A DNA stretch of 64,000 nucleotides from Neoarius graeffei (Eukaryota; Chordata; Actinopteri; Siluriformes; Ariidae). The position numbers were made by a program, and so were the translations under genes. Under the pieces are notes generated by a model. The model saw nothing but the letters and a program-made list of their open reading frames with translations. It made no database searches and was not told where the DNA came from. Position 1 is the stretch's first letter; each line of letters starts with the position of its first letter. The stretch covers positions 32,146,943 through 32,210,942 of the forward strand of contig NC_083571.1 in the NCBI RefSeq assembly GCF_027579695.1, read 5' to 3'. This document shows, in pieces, positions 46,040 through 57,916 of the stretch.

Positions 46040-47440
46040 AATTAGCTGTCGCTGGTTTAACTGGGCTAAATTTCCAACTAATCTTCTTTGTTGATGGTTT
46101 GAATTGGTGAAAAATTTCAACTAATATTTTATAGATGGATTAACCTAGCTAAACACTTTTTTTTTTAAATCTAATATTCTTGTTGATTTCACCTAATATT
46201 CTTATTAATAGTTTAAATTAGCTAAAATTGGGGGCGTCGTGGCTCAGGTGGATAAGGCGCCATGCCATAAATCCGGGGACCCGGGTTTGATTCCGACCCG
46301 AGGTCATTAACCGATCCCTCCCCATCTCTCTCTCCCGCTCATTTCCTGTCTCTACACTGTCCTATCCAATAAAGGTGAAAAAAGCCCAAAACAATATTAA
46401 AAAAAAAAATTAGCTAAAATTATCTAATATTCTTTACCTAGCTAAAACTTTCATGAAATATTCTTATTGATGGATTAACCTCGCTAATTTTGTTTAATTT
46501 TCTTATTGATTGATTTTATCTCGCTAAAACATTCAGCTAATGTTAGTGTAAATTAGCTAAAACTTTCACCTCATTCTTGATAGTTTTTAAATTAGCTAAA
46601 ACTTTCACCTCATATTCTTGTTGATGGTTTAAATTAGCTAAAATTATATATTCTTTAGCTAAAACTTTCATGTAATATTTTTGATAAATTAACCTAGCTA
46701 ATTTTTTGTTTTTCTTATTGATTGATTTTATCTTGCTAAAACTTTCAGCTAATATTGTTGATAGTTTTAAATTAGCTAAAGCTTTCACCTCATGTTCTTA
46801 TTGATGGTTTATATTAGCTAAAATTATGTAATATTCTTTATCTAGCTAAAACTTTCATGTAATATTCTTGATAGATTAACCTAGCTAATTTTTTTGTTTA
46901 ATTTTCTTATTGATTGATTTTTATCTTGCTAAAACTTTCACTTAATATTGTTGATTAGTTTAAATTAACTAAAAGTTTCACTTAATATGCTTGTGAAGCT
47001 TTTAAATGATCTAGCTTTTCACCTAAAATTCTTTGTTGATGGTTTAACTTGGCTAAAATTTTTATCTAATTTTTTTTTTCACCTCGCTCAAACTTTCACC
47101 TAATATTCTTAATGGATTAACCTAACAAATTTTTTTTTTTTTGCTTAATTTTCTTATTGAACGCTTAACTTGGCTAAAAAAATATTTAATTTTCTTATTA
47201 ATGGATTAACCTAGCTAAAACTTTCACCTAACATTCTTGTTGATTTTAAATTGGCTAAAAGTTTCACTTAATATTCTTGTTAATCTTTTAAATGATCTAG
47301 CTTTTCACCTAAAGTTCTTGGTTGATGGCTTAATTTGGTGACAAGATTCACCTCAAATTCTTTCTTGATGGATTAAATTAGCTAAAGGTTTTATGTAATA
47401 TTATTGACGATTGTTTTAAATGCGCTATAAAGTTAATCTC
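46040..47440. repeat. AT-rich degenerate tandem array, about 50-60-bp units
   Basis: Recurring TTAGCTAAAACTTTCACCTAATATTCTTGTTGATGG-like units, clearly related but heavily diverged, with roughly two dozen copies. A SINE interrupts it near its left end. The minus-strand frame 46543-46788 (repeated KVLANL) is a translation of the array and not a protein. Unrelated in sequence to the array at 31300. Confidence 0.85.
46226..46396 (+). mobile_element. tRNA-derived SINE, family B
   Basis: The tRNA-like head GGGGCGTCGTGGCTCAGGTG, with GATAAGGCGCCATGCC, then B-box-like GGGTTTGATTCC, precedes a body CATTTCCTGTCTCTACACTG and a 3' CCAATAAAGGTGAAAAAAGC end and A-run. Same family, opposite strand, as the element at 803-945. 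Confidence 0.85.
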
Positions 47441-50400
47441 ATATTCTAATACCGAGTACCTTGTTTTCTTAGTCCTGTGGGAGAGGACAATATGGTTATA
47501 TGATGTATGACAATATTCATCACTTTAAAATACAGTTCGCATCAATGGACCCTTGTTCCATAGTTAAATATTGATCCATTCACAAGTAAATCTGCCTTGG
47601 AAGTGATTTTGGACAATAAGTGAATTTAATGGACACTTTCGCTCCCAAGGGTGGTTGTTATTTTAGATAAATTAAGGTCTCCTTAATGAGACAATGTGAA
47701 GGTTCCTTTCCGGTTGACATGCTGCTCGATAAAAACAGCTACAATTAAACATCAGCGGTTTTTATAACCACGTTCTCATAATGTTGTAAACCGAAATACT
47801 AAGGATAACTAATTAACATGATAAAATGTCATGTTGGCACATGCATGTGGGAATGTTTGTTGTCTCGAGGTAAAAAATGTTGCTGTAACTCCTAAATCTT
47901 TTGCATACATGCTGAAGCGAGTGCGTACTGTAATGCATAGTGCAGTTCTCTCTCTCGTAACTCTGTATTCTGGTTTGTGATCATTAGTTTAATTGCACAG
48001 TTTTTCACTCTCGCTGTCTTGTCGTCCATCGTTAAAATGTACGTTCTGGATGTTCTGGAGAAATGGTCCATGTCGTACCTAATTGTGCTGGAAGCGTCAC
48101 ATTTCTTGTCGTTTGTGATTAAACACGAACTGAGATTTTTGTCTCCCTAAATTAAAAAGTTTTCGTTTTGAATAGACGAACAGCATATTTAACTGACGTA
48201 TTGTCATCTTAAACACACCAAAGTATTTGCAATACGGGCGTCTTTTTATACATCATGTATATCATATCTACTTTGCTTGGCACAAAGTTGGTACTTCTGT
48301 GTTGAGAGTTGTGTTTCATTTGATTTATTTAAATATATTTTTGTTCTACCAGACATTTTACGAAAGCTTTATGATTTCAGTGCACACTTCAGTATATAAT
48401 CCAGATTGTTTTATAAAAATCATCTTTTTGGCCAATCTTGAGGAAACACGCTTTTCAGTTTTAATTTTTTCCATTTTATAAAATACTGGGATTGTAGCTG
48501 AGAGCTTCTGTCTGTCAGGGAGCCGTTGTTGGGTTTTCGTGTAAGTCCTAATTGCGAAGTGTGTGCTTCGATCGAGCCGCTCCTGAGATAAAGTAAGTCT
48601 GTCCTGGTCTTAAGGAGTTATATGGATTGTTGCCTTCGAAGGCATTCATCTTTTGGACAAATTTTGGTCCACCACTGAGGATAATCCCGTAATTCAGTTC
48701 ACCAGAAAATATGAAAGACGTCCAACTGGTAGTTCAGATTGTTCCATTTTTTTTTTTTTATTATTATTGGCATTGCGATATCATAAATCGTAATGTAATA
48801 TGTATTTACAGCTGAAGGTTTTATTCTCGTCCAGCGAAATGAAGCTCATGGCTTTGTGATAGACTTCTAAATGTAGGACAGTAGCTTCAGAAGCTCAATC
48901 TGTCTCTGAAATAGCACTGATGTATCTACCGAGGACCGTCACGAATCCATTTCTGTCATATCGTTGTAGCACTTTTCCCAACATTTTTCCGTCAGCACTG
49001 CCTCGCTGGCTTATCTTTAAAGTCCCCTGCGTCATTGTACGGTTCACAAAAACGATGCCATTATATGATGTGAACCGGATGAATTCAGTTTCTTTTACGG
49101 AGGAAAATAGCATCAACATTCGAGGACGACTGAAACGACGCACGGCGGAAGCCTTTTAATGCGTCGCAGTCCATCGTTTCTATTGTGCTTTTAAACGCAA
49201 GGCATCATTTTCCACCGAAAACGCAAAAGCTACTTCGAAATAACTGCTGCTTTATGTCGAGCCGTGTTTGATTTCACAACAGTCGCCCAGTCGTATGGTA
49301 TGTTTGTTTCTTTTCTCAGCCGCTGTGATCAATAGTAATTGGGTCTGCAGCGGCTTAGAAGCTCGCCGGACCAGCTGAAGGAGAAAATGGAGGATGTTCA
49401 CGAGGTGCGGAGCGTGACTGCTTTCCTCGCCTTCCCTCTGCAAATCTCGCCGTATTTATTCAGCATTACCTTTCACCAAAAATCCCCCCCCCCCCCCCCC
49501 CCGCTTTTTTTTTTTTTTTTTTTAGACACCCCCACCCGTCTCTGTCCCTGTGTCTGTCATGCACCGAGGGCTGGAGTGGGTGGAAGAAAAAAGTAATCCC
49601 TTTGGGAGCTGAACCGCAGGTATTCTTTGCCATATTTAAGTTTTTTTTATTATTTTTTTTTATTTTTATAATCTGGAGAAACCTGCGTTCAGGTGAAATG
49701 AAAGAAACCTCGCTCATAGAAACACATCTATAACAAGTCGCAGCTCGTTGTAATGGGATTTCACAAAGTGTTGAAGGGTGCTTGAGGTACCACGCAAGTC
49801 CTTGATCTAATCCAGAACTGTTCCAGTTACATGGCTAAAGTAAAGACTTCTGTTTAGTGACGCGTTTTGAAGATGGCCGTTCCACGCGAGATGAAGTTGT
49901 AAGTCTGATGAACGACCACAGTTGACCTGAAGGCTCGTGTCTTGGCCGGTAAGATACGTTGTGTTTGCTGTTTGAATGATGAACTTGGGGCTGCTTTTGA
50001 ACCCTGGTGCATCCCCCCGCCTGCCAAGTGTGAACACTGCAACCTAAAAAAAAAAACCCAACTGGTTTCATTCCAGTGCAAACATCATTCAACCCTGACT
50101 CATTCCCACATGCAGGAATTGAAGCCGCCTTTCCAGGTAGATTTGATTTACAGATTGCTGCAGAAAATATGATGGATTCCTGATATCAGGGGCACACGCG
50201 AAACAAAACCTGGATTCAGTTCACAAAAGAACAGATTTTTCCAAAGGATTTATTTGCCTTAATATTTAATAACGTGTTTATTATTTAACACCAGCTCCAT
50301 GTTCTTTGTGCTTGGTTGATTTTTCGTGAATTCCTCACACACTTGCAAGAGGTTTATTTACATTTTCCATCACCATATTTCATGACCAATGAATGAACGA

Positions 50401-50503
50401 CTTTTGTGAGAACTTTGGAGATTTCTAGCCCCGCCCCCTTCCTCACACTAGGGGGAAAAAAAAAATTCACCCTTGATTGATATTCAGCAAACAAGTGAAC
50501 AAC
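47441..50503. other. Repeat-poor intronic interval (candidate regulatory block 2)
   Basis: Almost no transposon-like sequence; poly-C and poly-T runs at 49484-49525. A patch at 48895-49160 stays open on both strands. The minus-strand frame contains NGIVFVNRTMTQGTLK, which looks protein-like, but no family is recognised. The 49320-49480 segment (CAATAGTAATTGGGTCTGC) is another candidate conserved piece. Confidence 0.3.
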
Positions 50504-51307
50504 ACTACGTTCAGACTGCAACCTGAAACGACCCATATCCGATTTGTTGTGAAATCCGATTTTTTTGTTAGGCCGTTCACATTACCAATTATATGAGACT
50601 TGTATGCGATCTCCAATATGAACGGAAAACGACCCAAAAGTGTCCCGCATGCGCAAATTGACAGGTAATAAGCACATCTACGTAATACGTAAACGAAAAA
50701 AGTGCACTCTTCAAGTTTGCAAGTAAAGCATGGAGATGAGGCGAGACCTGGCGATGTGGTTTTTGTGGCGGCGGCGGAACTCACACAATAATCTGATTAA
50801 TGTGGGCAGCAGACTAATGAGACCGAAGGTGTCAAATTACTGGAAATTTCCAGAACAATCTTATAATCTTGTAATACAGGATGGTTTAAGTTATAAATCA
50901 GTTATCGAAACTGTTTTATTTAATCAGGCTAACAGATCAACATCCAGGTCCCTACCAAATCCACCATTAGCTTGATCAATTCTATAAAAGTCTATTTAAA
51001 TTCTGAAAACTGTACAAATGTTGTTGTTTTCCACCAGAGGCGGGATTAGCCAACGCAGAATAGTGACGTTTGTCTCTTGTCGATGACGTGTAGGTCTCAT
51101 GAATGCGACCTGTCCGGTCAGACTGCAGTCGCATGTGAAAATAACGGATATGCATCGGAATTAGGACCACATATCCAAGCGGCCTGGGTCACATGTGAAA
51201 AAAATCGGATCTGTGTCGTTCAGATTGTCAATAACAAATCGGATACAGGTCGCATATGGGCAAAAAAATCGGATATGGGTCGTTTCAGGGTGCAGTCTGA
51301 ACGTAGT
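50504..51307. mobile_element. Non-autonomous DNA element with 42-bp TIRs
   Basis: The first 42 bp (ACTACGTTCAGACTGCAACC, TGAAACGACCCATATCCGAT, TT) match the reverse complement of the last 42 bp with a single mismatch. Subterminal AATCGGAT words repeat several times near the right end (51205-51275). No transposase; no clear target duplication, so superfamily open (hAT or Harbinger). Confidence 0.82.
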
Positions 51308-51352
51308 CTAAGTGAGTAAACATCCTTAAACCAGTCATAATAATCCGACAAA

Positions 51353-51495
51353 GGGCGCCATGTCCCAGCGAGGGGAGGCGCGGCCCCCGGGCGCCATGTC
51401 CCAGCGAGGGGAGGCGCGGCCCCCGGGCGCCATGTCCCAGCGAGGGGAGGCGCGGCCCCCGGGCGCCATGTCCCAGCGAGGGGAGGCGCGGCCTC
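51353..51495. repeat. GC-rich minisatellite, 36 bp x 4
   Basis: Four copies of GCGCCATGTCCCAGCGAGGG followed by GAGGCGCGGCCCCCGG, at exact 36-bp spacing (ATG at 51360, 51396, 51432, 51468), essentially identical. Because 36 is divisible by three, open frames exist on both strands (MSQRGEARPPGA repeated), which explains the apparent ORFs. It is strongly CpG-rich in AT-rich surroundings and begins 45 bp after a transposon end. Confidence 0.95.
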
Positions 51496-52439
51496 CTACA
51501 CTGAATTATTCTGTATCGCTTCAAACCAACTCTGTTTCATGTTGAATCATCGGCTCTGTAAATATATCCTTCATGCTCCCATGATCATGTGTCACGAGGC
51601 ACGTTGTAAGAACTCCAACGAAGAACTCTGATCTGGAGTCAGAATTAAACCTTAACTAAACCCCATCCTCCCGTTTTTGTCTCCTTCCTCATGCAAGTTA
51701 TTGTCTTTACTGTATCAGCTGTTACATGTAGTGTGAAGGGTTTTTTCTCGAGCATCTCATACCCTCAAACTGCACACATTGATTTTAAAATCTGTATCGA
51801 CTTGATTACCTTGGGACGTGAAGATGGTCCAATTTAATCTGATGAATGAGCAAGAATAAAGCAACAAGCAGCCACTAGTTAAAGCCGAGGAAGGGGAAAG
51901 ACGAAAAGCCTGGGATGCCCTGGAGTCTTCAAGACCGAAAGGCAGAGAAGGAAACGCAGGCTCTCGTTTCTACCCCACTGCTCCGTCTCATTCTCATCTA
52001 CCCCACGTCCCGAGTCTGACGGGATTAGACTGTTAGAATTTTAAAACAAAACTTGCAGCTAGAACCAATCGAGTCGAATCAAGTTCCAGTGCATTTCCTT
52101 CAACATACTGATATTAAATTTTCACGGTTACATACTGTAGTAACCGTTGAATCTTGTATCACGGTTTACGAGATCACGACACAGTATTATTAGTATACAT
52201 GTTACATAATACTACGCTTTTTTTTTTTAACTGGGACCAAATTAATGGGAACTGTAACTGCAAGCAGCGAGATATTTGGGGTCCAGGTAGTGCTCCTCAT
52301 CGGGCAGTGCTTATAAGGTTATGTAGCTCGATGGATACAGAACTTGCGTTTCTGCGTTCAAGTTTCGCGACAACACCGTCGGATGCACGTTAATACTTGA
52401 TTTGGCTGAATCATGCTTGTATATGGATGCACTTGTGTA
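51496..52439. other. Repeat-poor intronic interval
   Basis: No transposon or coding signal seen. The segment 51800-51960 (CCAATTTAATCTGATGAATG, AGCAACAAGCAGCCACTAG) has the mixed composition of conserved non-coding DNA. Confidence 0.3.
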
Positions 52440-53060
52440 CTGTACCTTTAAACGAAGAGTTGAGAAGGAAAAGAGTCAGAGGACGTTTTCCCCCCTAACC
52501 CCATGCCGGATTTGGGTTTCTAGGTCTCGAGGATTAAACCCTTTTGTCTTCGGTTATTAAGACAGAGAGATACAGTTCCTTAATAATTCAAGCTTCATAT
52601 TTGCTGATCGTGTGTGTGTGTGTGTGTGCACAGTTTTTCCCCCTCCCACCTGTTTCATATGCATCCCATAATAATGGGTTCCGAGAGAGAGCCCTGCCGA
52701 CGGCTGCTACATTAGCGAGAGGGGAAAAAAGGACAAATTAAAATCTTAAAGCGCTATTATTTAATTACCCCAATGGCTGTGGATTTGGGAGGGGTGTGTG
52801 CGCGCGCGCCGATGAGGGCAATAGAGAGGGCAGGATTATTCTGGTTTTTCAATTTGCAGAATCTCCAGCTGCCCCTCCTGCCTTAAAACCACACACACAC
52901 ACACACACATGCGTGCGCGCTTGCTCACTCGCTCGCTTCACCCCCTACCTCATCCAACCGCTGGAAGATAAAATGGCATTATGGTAAATTCCACTTAATG
53001 ACAAATTTTTAATTTGGTGAACACGACCTTCTAACCCCCCCCTTCCCCCAGACCGCTCAC

Positions 53061-53095
<35 letters not shown>

Positions 53096-53345
53096 GAATA
53101 TGAATGAAGACTAATTACAGTGTGGATGGGTTCGGGAGCAAGGAAGGCGCTCTTGCTTTTCTCCAGCTGCCGTGATAAGGGAAAGGAAACGTAGCAGATT
53201 AACGGCGCTGTTTATCTCCCGCTGTATAATAACAATAATAACAATCATGAAAATTCGATCTGCCCCTCAGCCCCGATAGGAGAACGCTCCCACTGGAGAA
53301 TTTTCATCAAAATGAAATTGAAGTCGCAAGCCAGCGTTTTTTTTT
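52440..53345. promoter_or_regulatory. Candidate regulatory block 3 (zcchc7 intron)
   Basis: Best candidate for a deeply conserved element by appearance: ATAAAATGGCATTATGGTAA and CCACTTAATGACAAATTTTT at 52969-53013, TGAATGAAGACTAATTACAG at 53101-53121, GCAGATTAACGGCGCTGTTT at 53192-53212, and CATGAAAATTCGATCTGCCC at 53246-53266. GT, CA and C runs separate the pieces. No frame is coding. Function is inferred only. Confidence 0.35.
53060..53092. repeat. (GT)n microsatellite
   Basis: About 16 GT units within the candidate regulatory block. Confidence 0.9.
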
Positions 53346-53444
53346 TTTTCCCCCTTCTCTCTCGTCGCGGCTCTGAGAGCGCGATACATGGCCCGAGTCT
53401 GATCAGTGTTGGGGCTTATTTTGTGATTTTTTTTTTTTAAATTT

Positions 53445-53475
<31 letters not shown>

Positions 53476-53879
53476 ATTCTCGTAAATGCATTTGCATCAA
53501 CGTAAAATATTAACGGTGTGATAATCGTACAACCTGACATGAGGTATCCTGTTACAACGAAAGCGTTAAGACAAGTCAAAGCTAGTTCAAGTGGAACAAA
53601 CCTTCACTATAAACTCAGAACGTTATGAAGACGGCCATCTTGGACAATCACTTTTTTTTTTCTTCGTCTTAATTCCACCCCGTGTGGCCCCACTGGTTAA
53701 TACCTGACTGGTTACCAGTATATTTGTCAGCTTTGGGGCCCGTATTATGTTGATTATCATCACCACGATTATACCTCGTGCGTGGCGACGTCTCGATGGC
53801 CTTTCCTCGTCTTGGTGTTCGTTCGTACCCAAATATCTGAAACTCTAAAACTCCTTTGTTCGGATTTATGTATTAATTG

Positions 53880-54260
53880 TTGATCATTAGCGCAGCGTGC
53901 ACAAAAAGTGTGCGCTTTTCATGTTTGCCAACTCCCATGCGGCACGCGCGCTCTCGTTCCATGTCACTCACCCGTCCGCCGCGTGATTGGAGCATACGGT
54001 TGCCGTGCGGTTGCCGTGCCGCGCCCCTGCTGGGCTGTAATTGGTCCCCCACTGCGCTGTGCTCAGAAACACTGCTTTGATTGACAACCCTGGCCACCTG
54101 CCCCACTCCACCCAACCCTGGGGTTTAAAACACAGGGTCACAGACTTGCCCTGAGCATGTCGGTGCCCACAGCGTGCTGCTCGGCATTACGGGTGGATTT
54201 GGCCCCGTGCCCTGATTTTGTAGTAATGAAGGAGTGGCGATTGTCAGAGGCTGGTTAGGG
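53880..54260 (+). promoter_or_regulatory. Promoter-like GC-rich segment
   Basis: Two inverted CCAAT boxes (GTGATTGGAGC near 53983, TAATTGGTCC near 54037), CpG-rich sequence with repeated GGTTGCCGTGC, and a TATA-like GGTTTAAAACA at about 54121. A short frame starts at 54157 (MSVPTACC, about 32 codons) without a domain. It could be an alternative or antisense promoter, or simply a conserved GC-rich enhancer. Confidence 0.35.
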
Positions 54261-54902
54261 GACCGAGAACAAGCTGCACTCTGTGTCTTTTATAGATGTC
54301 GCTCGAGGTCAACACACACACTTCAGACTGCAGCTAAACAATTCTGAATGTGTTCTAACCGATAATCAGAGAGCTGATGATATATCGCGATATATGTCCA
54401 ATTAAAACAATATTGTTGTCATGGAAACTTCTGGAAGTCATCAGTTAGAGCTGGACCAACGTCATCCTGTGGCAAACTCTAGCAGCAGGGTGATTCATTT
54501 ATTCACATACGAGAAATAAAATGCGTGTATATACAGCGCCCTCCACAATTATTGGCACCCCTGGTTAAGATGTGTTAAAAGCCTTAAAATAAATTAAGTT
54601 TTTATTGCAGAAGCATAATCTCACACTGAAAATTGTAGAAAAATGTAACCCTTAACAAGTGAATTTAAAAAAAAAATCCCTGACTAAGAAATAATTATTT
54701 TTCATAAAATCACCTGTTCTACAATTATTGGCACCCATAACAATTCCTAGAAAAATAAATGTAATTGTAGCATTTCTACTGTAGTTTATAAAGTTGATCA
54801 GAGTATCTAGGAACCTTTAATTAGTAATTCATCACATCCTGTTTCCCTGGGGTATAAATATGATGTGACACAGAGGCCCATTTCTCTTATCCACTCTTCA
54901 AC

Positions 54903-55795
54903 ATGGGAAAGACAAGAGAACACACCATTCGAGTAAGGCAGATGTGTGTCGACCTTCATAAGTCAGGCAGTGGCTACAAGAAAATAGCCTCTCTCCTACG
55001 CCGGCCCTTATCTACAGTCAGAGGAATCATCAAGAAGTTTAAAACAACTGGAACAGTGGCAAACAAGCCTGGACGAGGATGCAAATTTATCTTGCCGCCA
55101 CGCACAGTGAGGAGGATGGGAAGAGAAGTAAAAAGTTCTCCAAAGCTCACTGTTAGAGAATTGCATCAAAGAGTAGCATCTTGGGCTCACAAAGTCTCCA
55201 TAACAACCATCAGGCGCTATCGACATGCCAACAAGCTGTTTGGGAGGCATGCACAGAAAAAGCCTTTTCTCACTTACAAGCATAAATGTCTGGAGTTCGC
55301 TAAGCGGTACTGGGACCGTGTGCTTTGGTCAGATGAGACCAAGACGGAGCTTTTTGGCAACAAACACTCTAATACATCACAAAAGTTGAGTATGCGGAAA
55401 AGCACCTCATGCCCACTGTGAAGTATGGCGGAGGATCGGTGATGCTGTGGGCCTGTTTCTCTTCCAAAGGCCCCGGGAACCTTGTTAGGGTGCATGGCAT
55501 CATGAACTCTTTGAAATACCAGGACGTTTTAAATCAAAATCTGGTGGCCTCTGCCCGAAAGCTGAAGATGGGTCGTCACTGGGTCTTTCAGCAAGATAAC
55601 GACCCTAAACACGTGACCAAATCTACACACAAATGGTTCACCAGACACAAAATCAAGCTCCTCCCATGGCCATCTCAGTCCCCGGACCTCAACCCAATTG
55701 AAAACCTGTGGGGTGAGCTGAAGAGGAGAGTGCATAGGAGAGGACCCAGGACTCTGGACGATTTGGAGAGATTGTGCAAAGAGGAATGGTCGAAG

Positions 55796-55862
<67 letters not shown>

Positions 55863-55891
55863 GTATTCTCCCATCTTGTGAAATGTTATAG
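54903..55891 (+). pseudogene. Tc1 transposase, frameshifted and interrupted by (CT)n
   Basis: MGKTREHTIRVRQMCV starts the helix-turn-helix part (SGSGYKKIASLLRRPLSTVR). The first catalytic D lies in VLWSDETKTELFG. The frame shifts near 55370-55420, after which GGGSVMLWACFSSKGPG, QQDNDPKHVTKSTH (second D) and SPDLNPIENLWGELKR (E) follow. The C-terminus is replaced by a CT microsatellite read as Leu-Ser repeats. All three catalytic residues are present but not in one frame. Confidence 0.9.
55799..55856. repeat. (CT)n microsatellite inside a transposase gene
   Basis: About 28 CT units placed directly after the EEWSKI codons of the Tc1 frame. Confidence 0.93.
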
Positions 55892-56290
55892 GAGAAGATT
55901 AAGTGCTGTCTTGATGGCAAAAGGGAGTTGTACAAAGTATTAACATCAGAGGTGCCAATAATTGTGGCACACATGATTTCATGTAAAAGAATTATTTCTT
56001 AATGTGGGATTTTTTTTTCACTGAATAAATGCACTGAATTAAAGGTTGGATTTTTCTCTTTTTTTGCATCATTGTCCTATATTATTTAAAAAAAAGAATT
56101 TATTAGAAGTCTAAGAACATAGCTTAACCAGGGTGCCAGTAATTGTGGAGGGCGCTGTATATAATTCGTACACACCATTTTGTACAGATTTTCCTTATTC
56201 CAGTTTATACCAGGGCTCTTTAACTCCTAGACCGCAGCGAACTGAACCAAGTTCTTTGAAAAATACTATAGCAGAGACGATGAATGTTAA

Positions 56291-56990
56291 AGGACCAGTC
56301 CACCGTACTTCCATAATGAAATATGCTCTTATCTGAATTGAGACGAGCTGCTCCGTACCTCTCCGAGCTTTGCGCGACCTCCCAGTCAGTCAGACGCGCT
56401 GTTACTCCTGTTAGCAATGTAGCTAGGCTCAGTATGGCCAATGGTATTTTTTGGGGCTGTAGTTAGATGCGACCAAACTCTTCCGCATTTTTCCTGTTTA
56501 CATAGGTTTATATGACCAGTGATATGAAACAAGTTCAGTTACACAAATTGAAACGTGGCGATTTTCTATGCTATGGAAAGTCCGCACTATAATGAAAGGC
56601 GTACTAACACCTTCTGCGCGCTTCAGCAGCGCATTGATACGGAGCTCAGATATCAATGCGCTGTTAGTACGCCGGTCATTATAGTGCGGACTTTCCATAG
56701 CATAGAAAATCGCTACGTTTCAATTTGTGTAACTGAACTTGTTTCATATCACTGGTCATATAAACCTATGTAAACAGGAAAAATGCGGAAGAGTTTGGTC
56801 GCATCTAACTACAGCCCCAAAAAATACCATTGGCCATGCTGAGCCTAGCTACATTGCTAACAGGAGTGACAGCGCGTCGGACTGCGTCTGACTGACTGGG
56901 AGGTCGCGCAAAGCTCGGAGAGGTACGGAGCAGCTCGTCTCAATTCAGATAAGAGCATATTTCATTATGGAAGTACGGTGGACTGTTCCT
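56291..56990. mobile_element. TTAA foldback element, family D, copy 2
   Basis: 700 bp, ends AGGACCAGTCCACCGTACTT and AAGTACGGTGGACTGTTCCT, with TTAA at 56287-56290 and 56991-56994. Its central loop is the reverse complement of that in 18414-19114, so the two copies are in opposite orientations. The arms are nearly identical between copies. Confidence 0.92.
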
Positions 56991-57059
56991 TTAAAAACAA
57001 ACAAACTGTCTGTAGTTCAGTGAGTCTTGTTTTATAAACATGGACCATCGCAGCTTCTG

Positions 57060-57910
57060 TATGGAATCAATTTTATGCCAAAATGTTCATACAATACTTT
57101 TGAAATATCAAACAAAAACGACAAATCAAAATACAAAAAAAAAGTCAATTTTTTTAGACTGGCGAACAAATTATTCATGTAATCGTGCAAAATATCAGTC
57201 TGTTACTCTTCAGAAACCTTTTATTTTTGTTTGACGTAATTTATTTTGGTTGCGATTCCAGCTTTCTCGTTTGTGCTCCCTGACTTTTTGCTTGCAGTTT
57301 TGGCACAAACTTCCCGTGTGGGTGGGCTGTCCAGGAATGCATTCCCATTGGGTAACTTTGTGTTTGACTGACAGCTCCGCTCAGCCATTCCCTACTCGGA
57401 TTCTGGCGGACTGTTTGACGAGTGAGCGATCCGTTGACGGTAAACAAGGATCGAGTGGACTTCAGTGGCGACTATGATATTGAATTAATTCAACAAAGTG
57501 TAAGTACGGGACAAATGTGTTGTATGTGTTGCAGTAGTACAAAATCCGAGTCGGAAATGGCCGCAACAGCTTCCGGGGGAATGGCTGAGCGGAGCTGTCA
57601 GTCAAACACAAGTTAGCCAATGGGAATGCGTTCCTGGACAGCCCACCCACACGTGAAGTTTGTGCCAAAACTGCAAGCAAAAAGTCAGGGAGCGCAAACG
57701 AGAAAGCTGGAATCGCAACCAAAATAAATTACGTCAAACAAAAATAAAAGGTTTCTGAAGAGTAATAGACTGATATTTTGCACGATTACACGAATAATTT
57801 GTTTGCCAGTCTAAAAAAATTGACTTTTTTTTGGATTTTGATTTATCGTTTTTGTTTTTGATATTTCAAAAGTATTGCATGAACATTTTTGGCACAAAAT
57901 TGATTCCATA
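57060..57910. mobile_element. Foldback element, family C, copy 2
   Basis: Ends TATGGAATCAATTTTATGCC and GGCACAAAATTGATTCCATA, with an exact 6-bp duplication CTTCTG at 57054-57059 and 57911-57916. It is about 100 bp shorter than copy 1, and its loop near 57490-57545 differs. Confidence 0.92.
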
Positions 57911-57916
57911 CTTCTG

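Larger units (their letters stand above)
54534..56157 (+). mobile_element. Tc1-like transposon, third subfamily
   Basis: Ends CAGCGCCCTCCACAATTATT and its inverse AATTGTGGAGGGCGCTG, with TA on both sides (54532-54533, 56158-56159). ATTGGCACCC-type direct repeats are subterminal. Length is 1.62 kb, normal for the family, including an expanded CT repeat. Confidence 0.93.

Noticed and set aside
46543..46788. Repeated KVLANL protein
   Set aside because: It is the translation of the AT-rich degenerate tandem array.
51285..51545. Repetitive proteins on both strands of the 36-bp minisatellite
   Set aside because: The period of 36 bp keeps all frames open; there is no supporting exon structure or homology.
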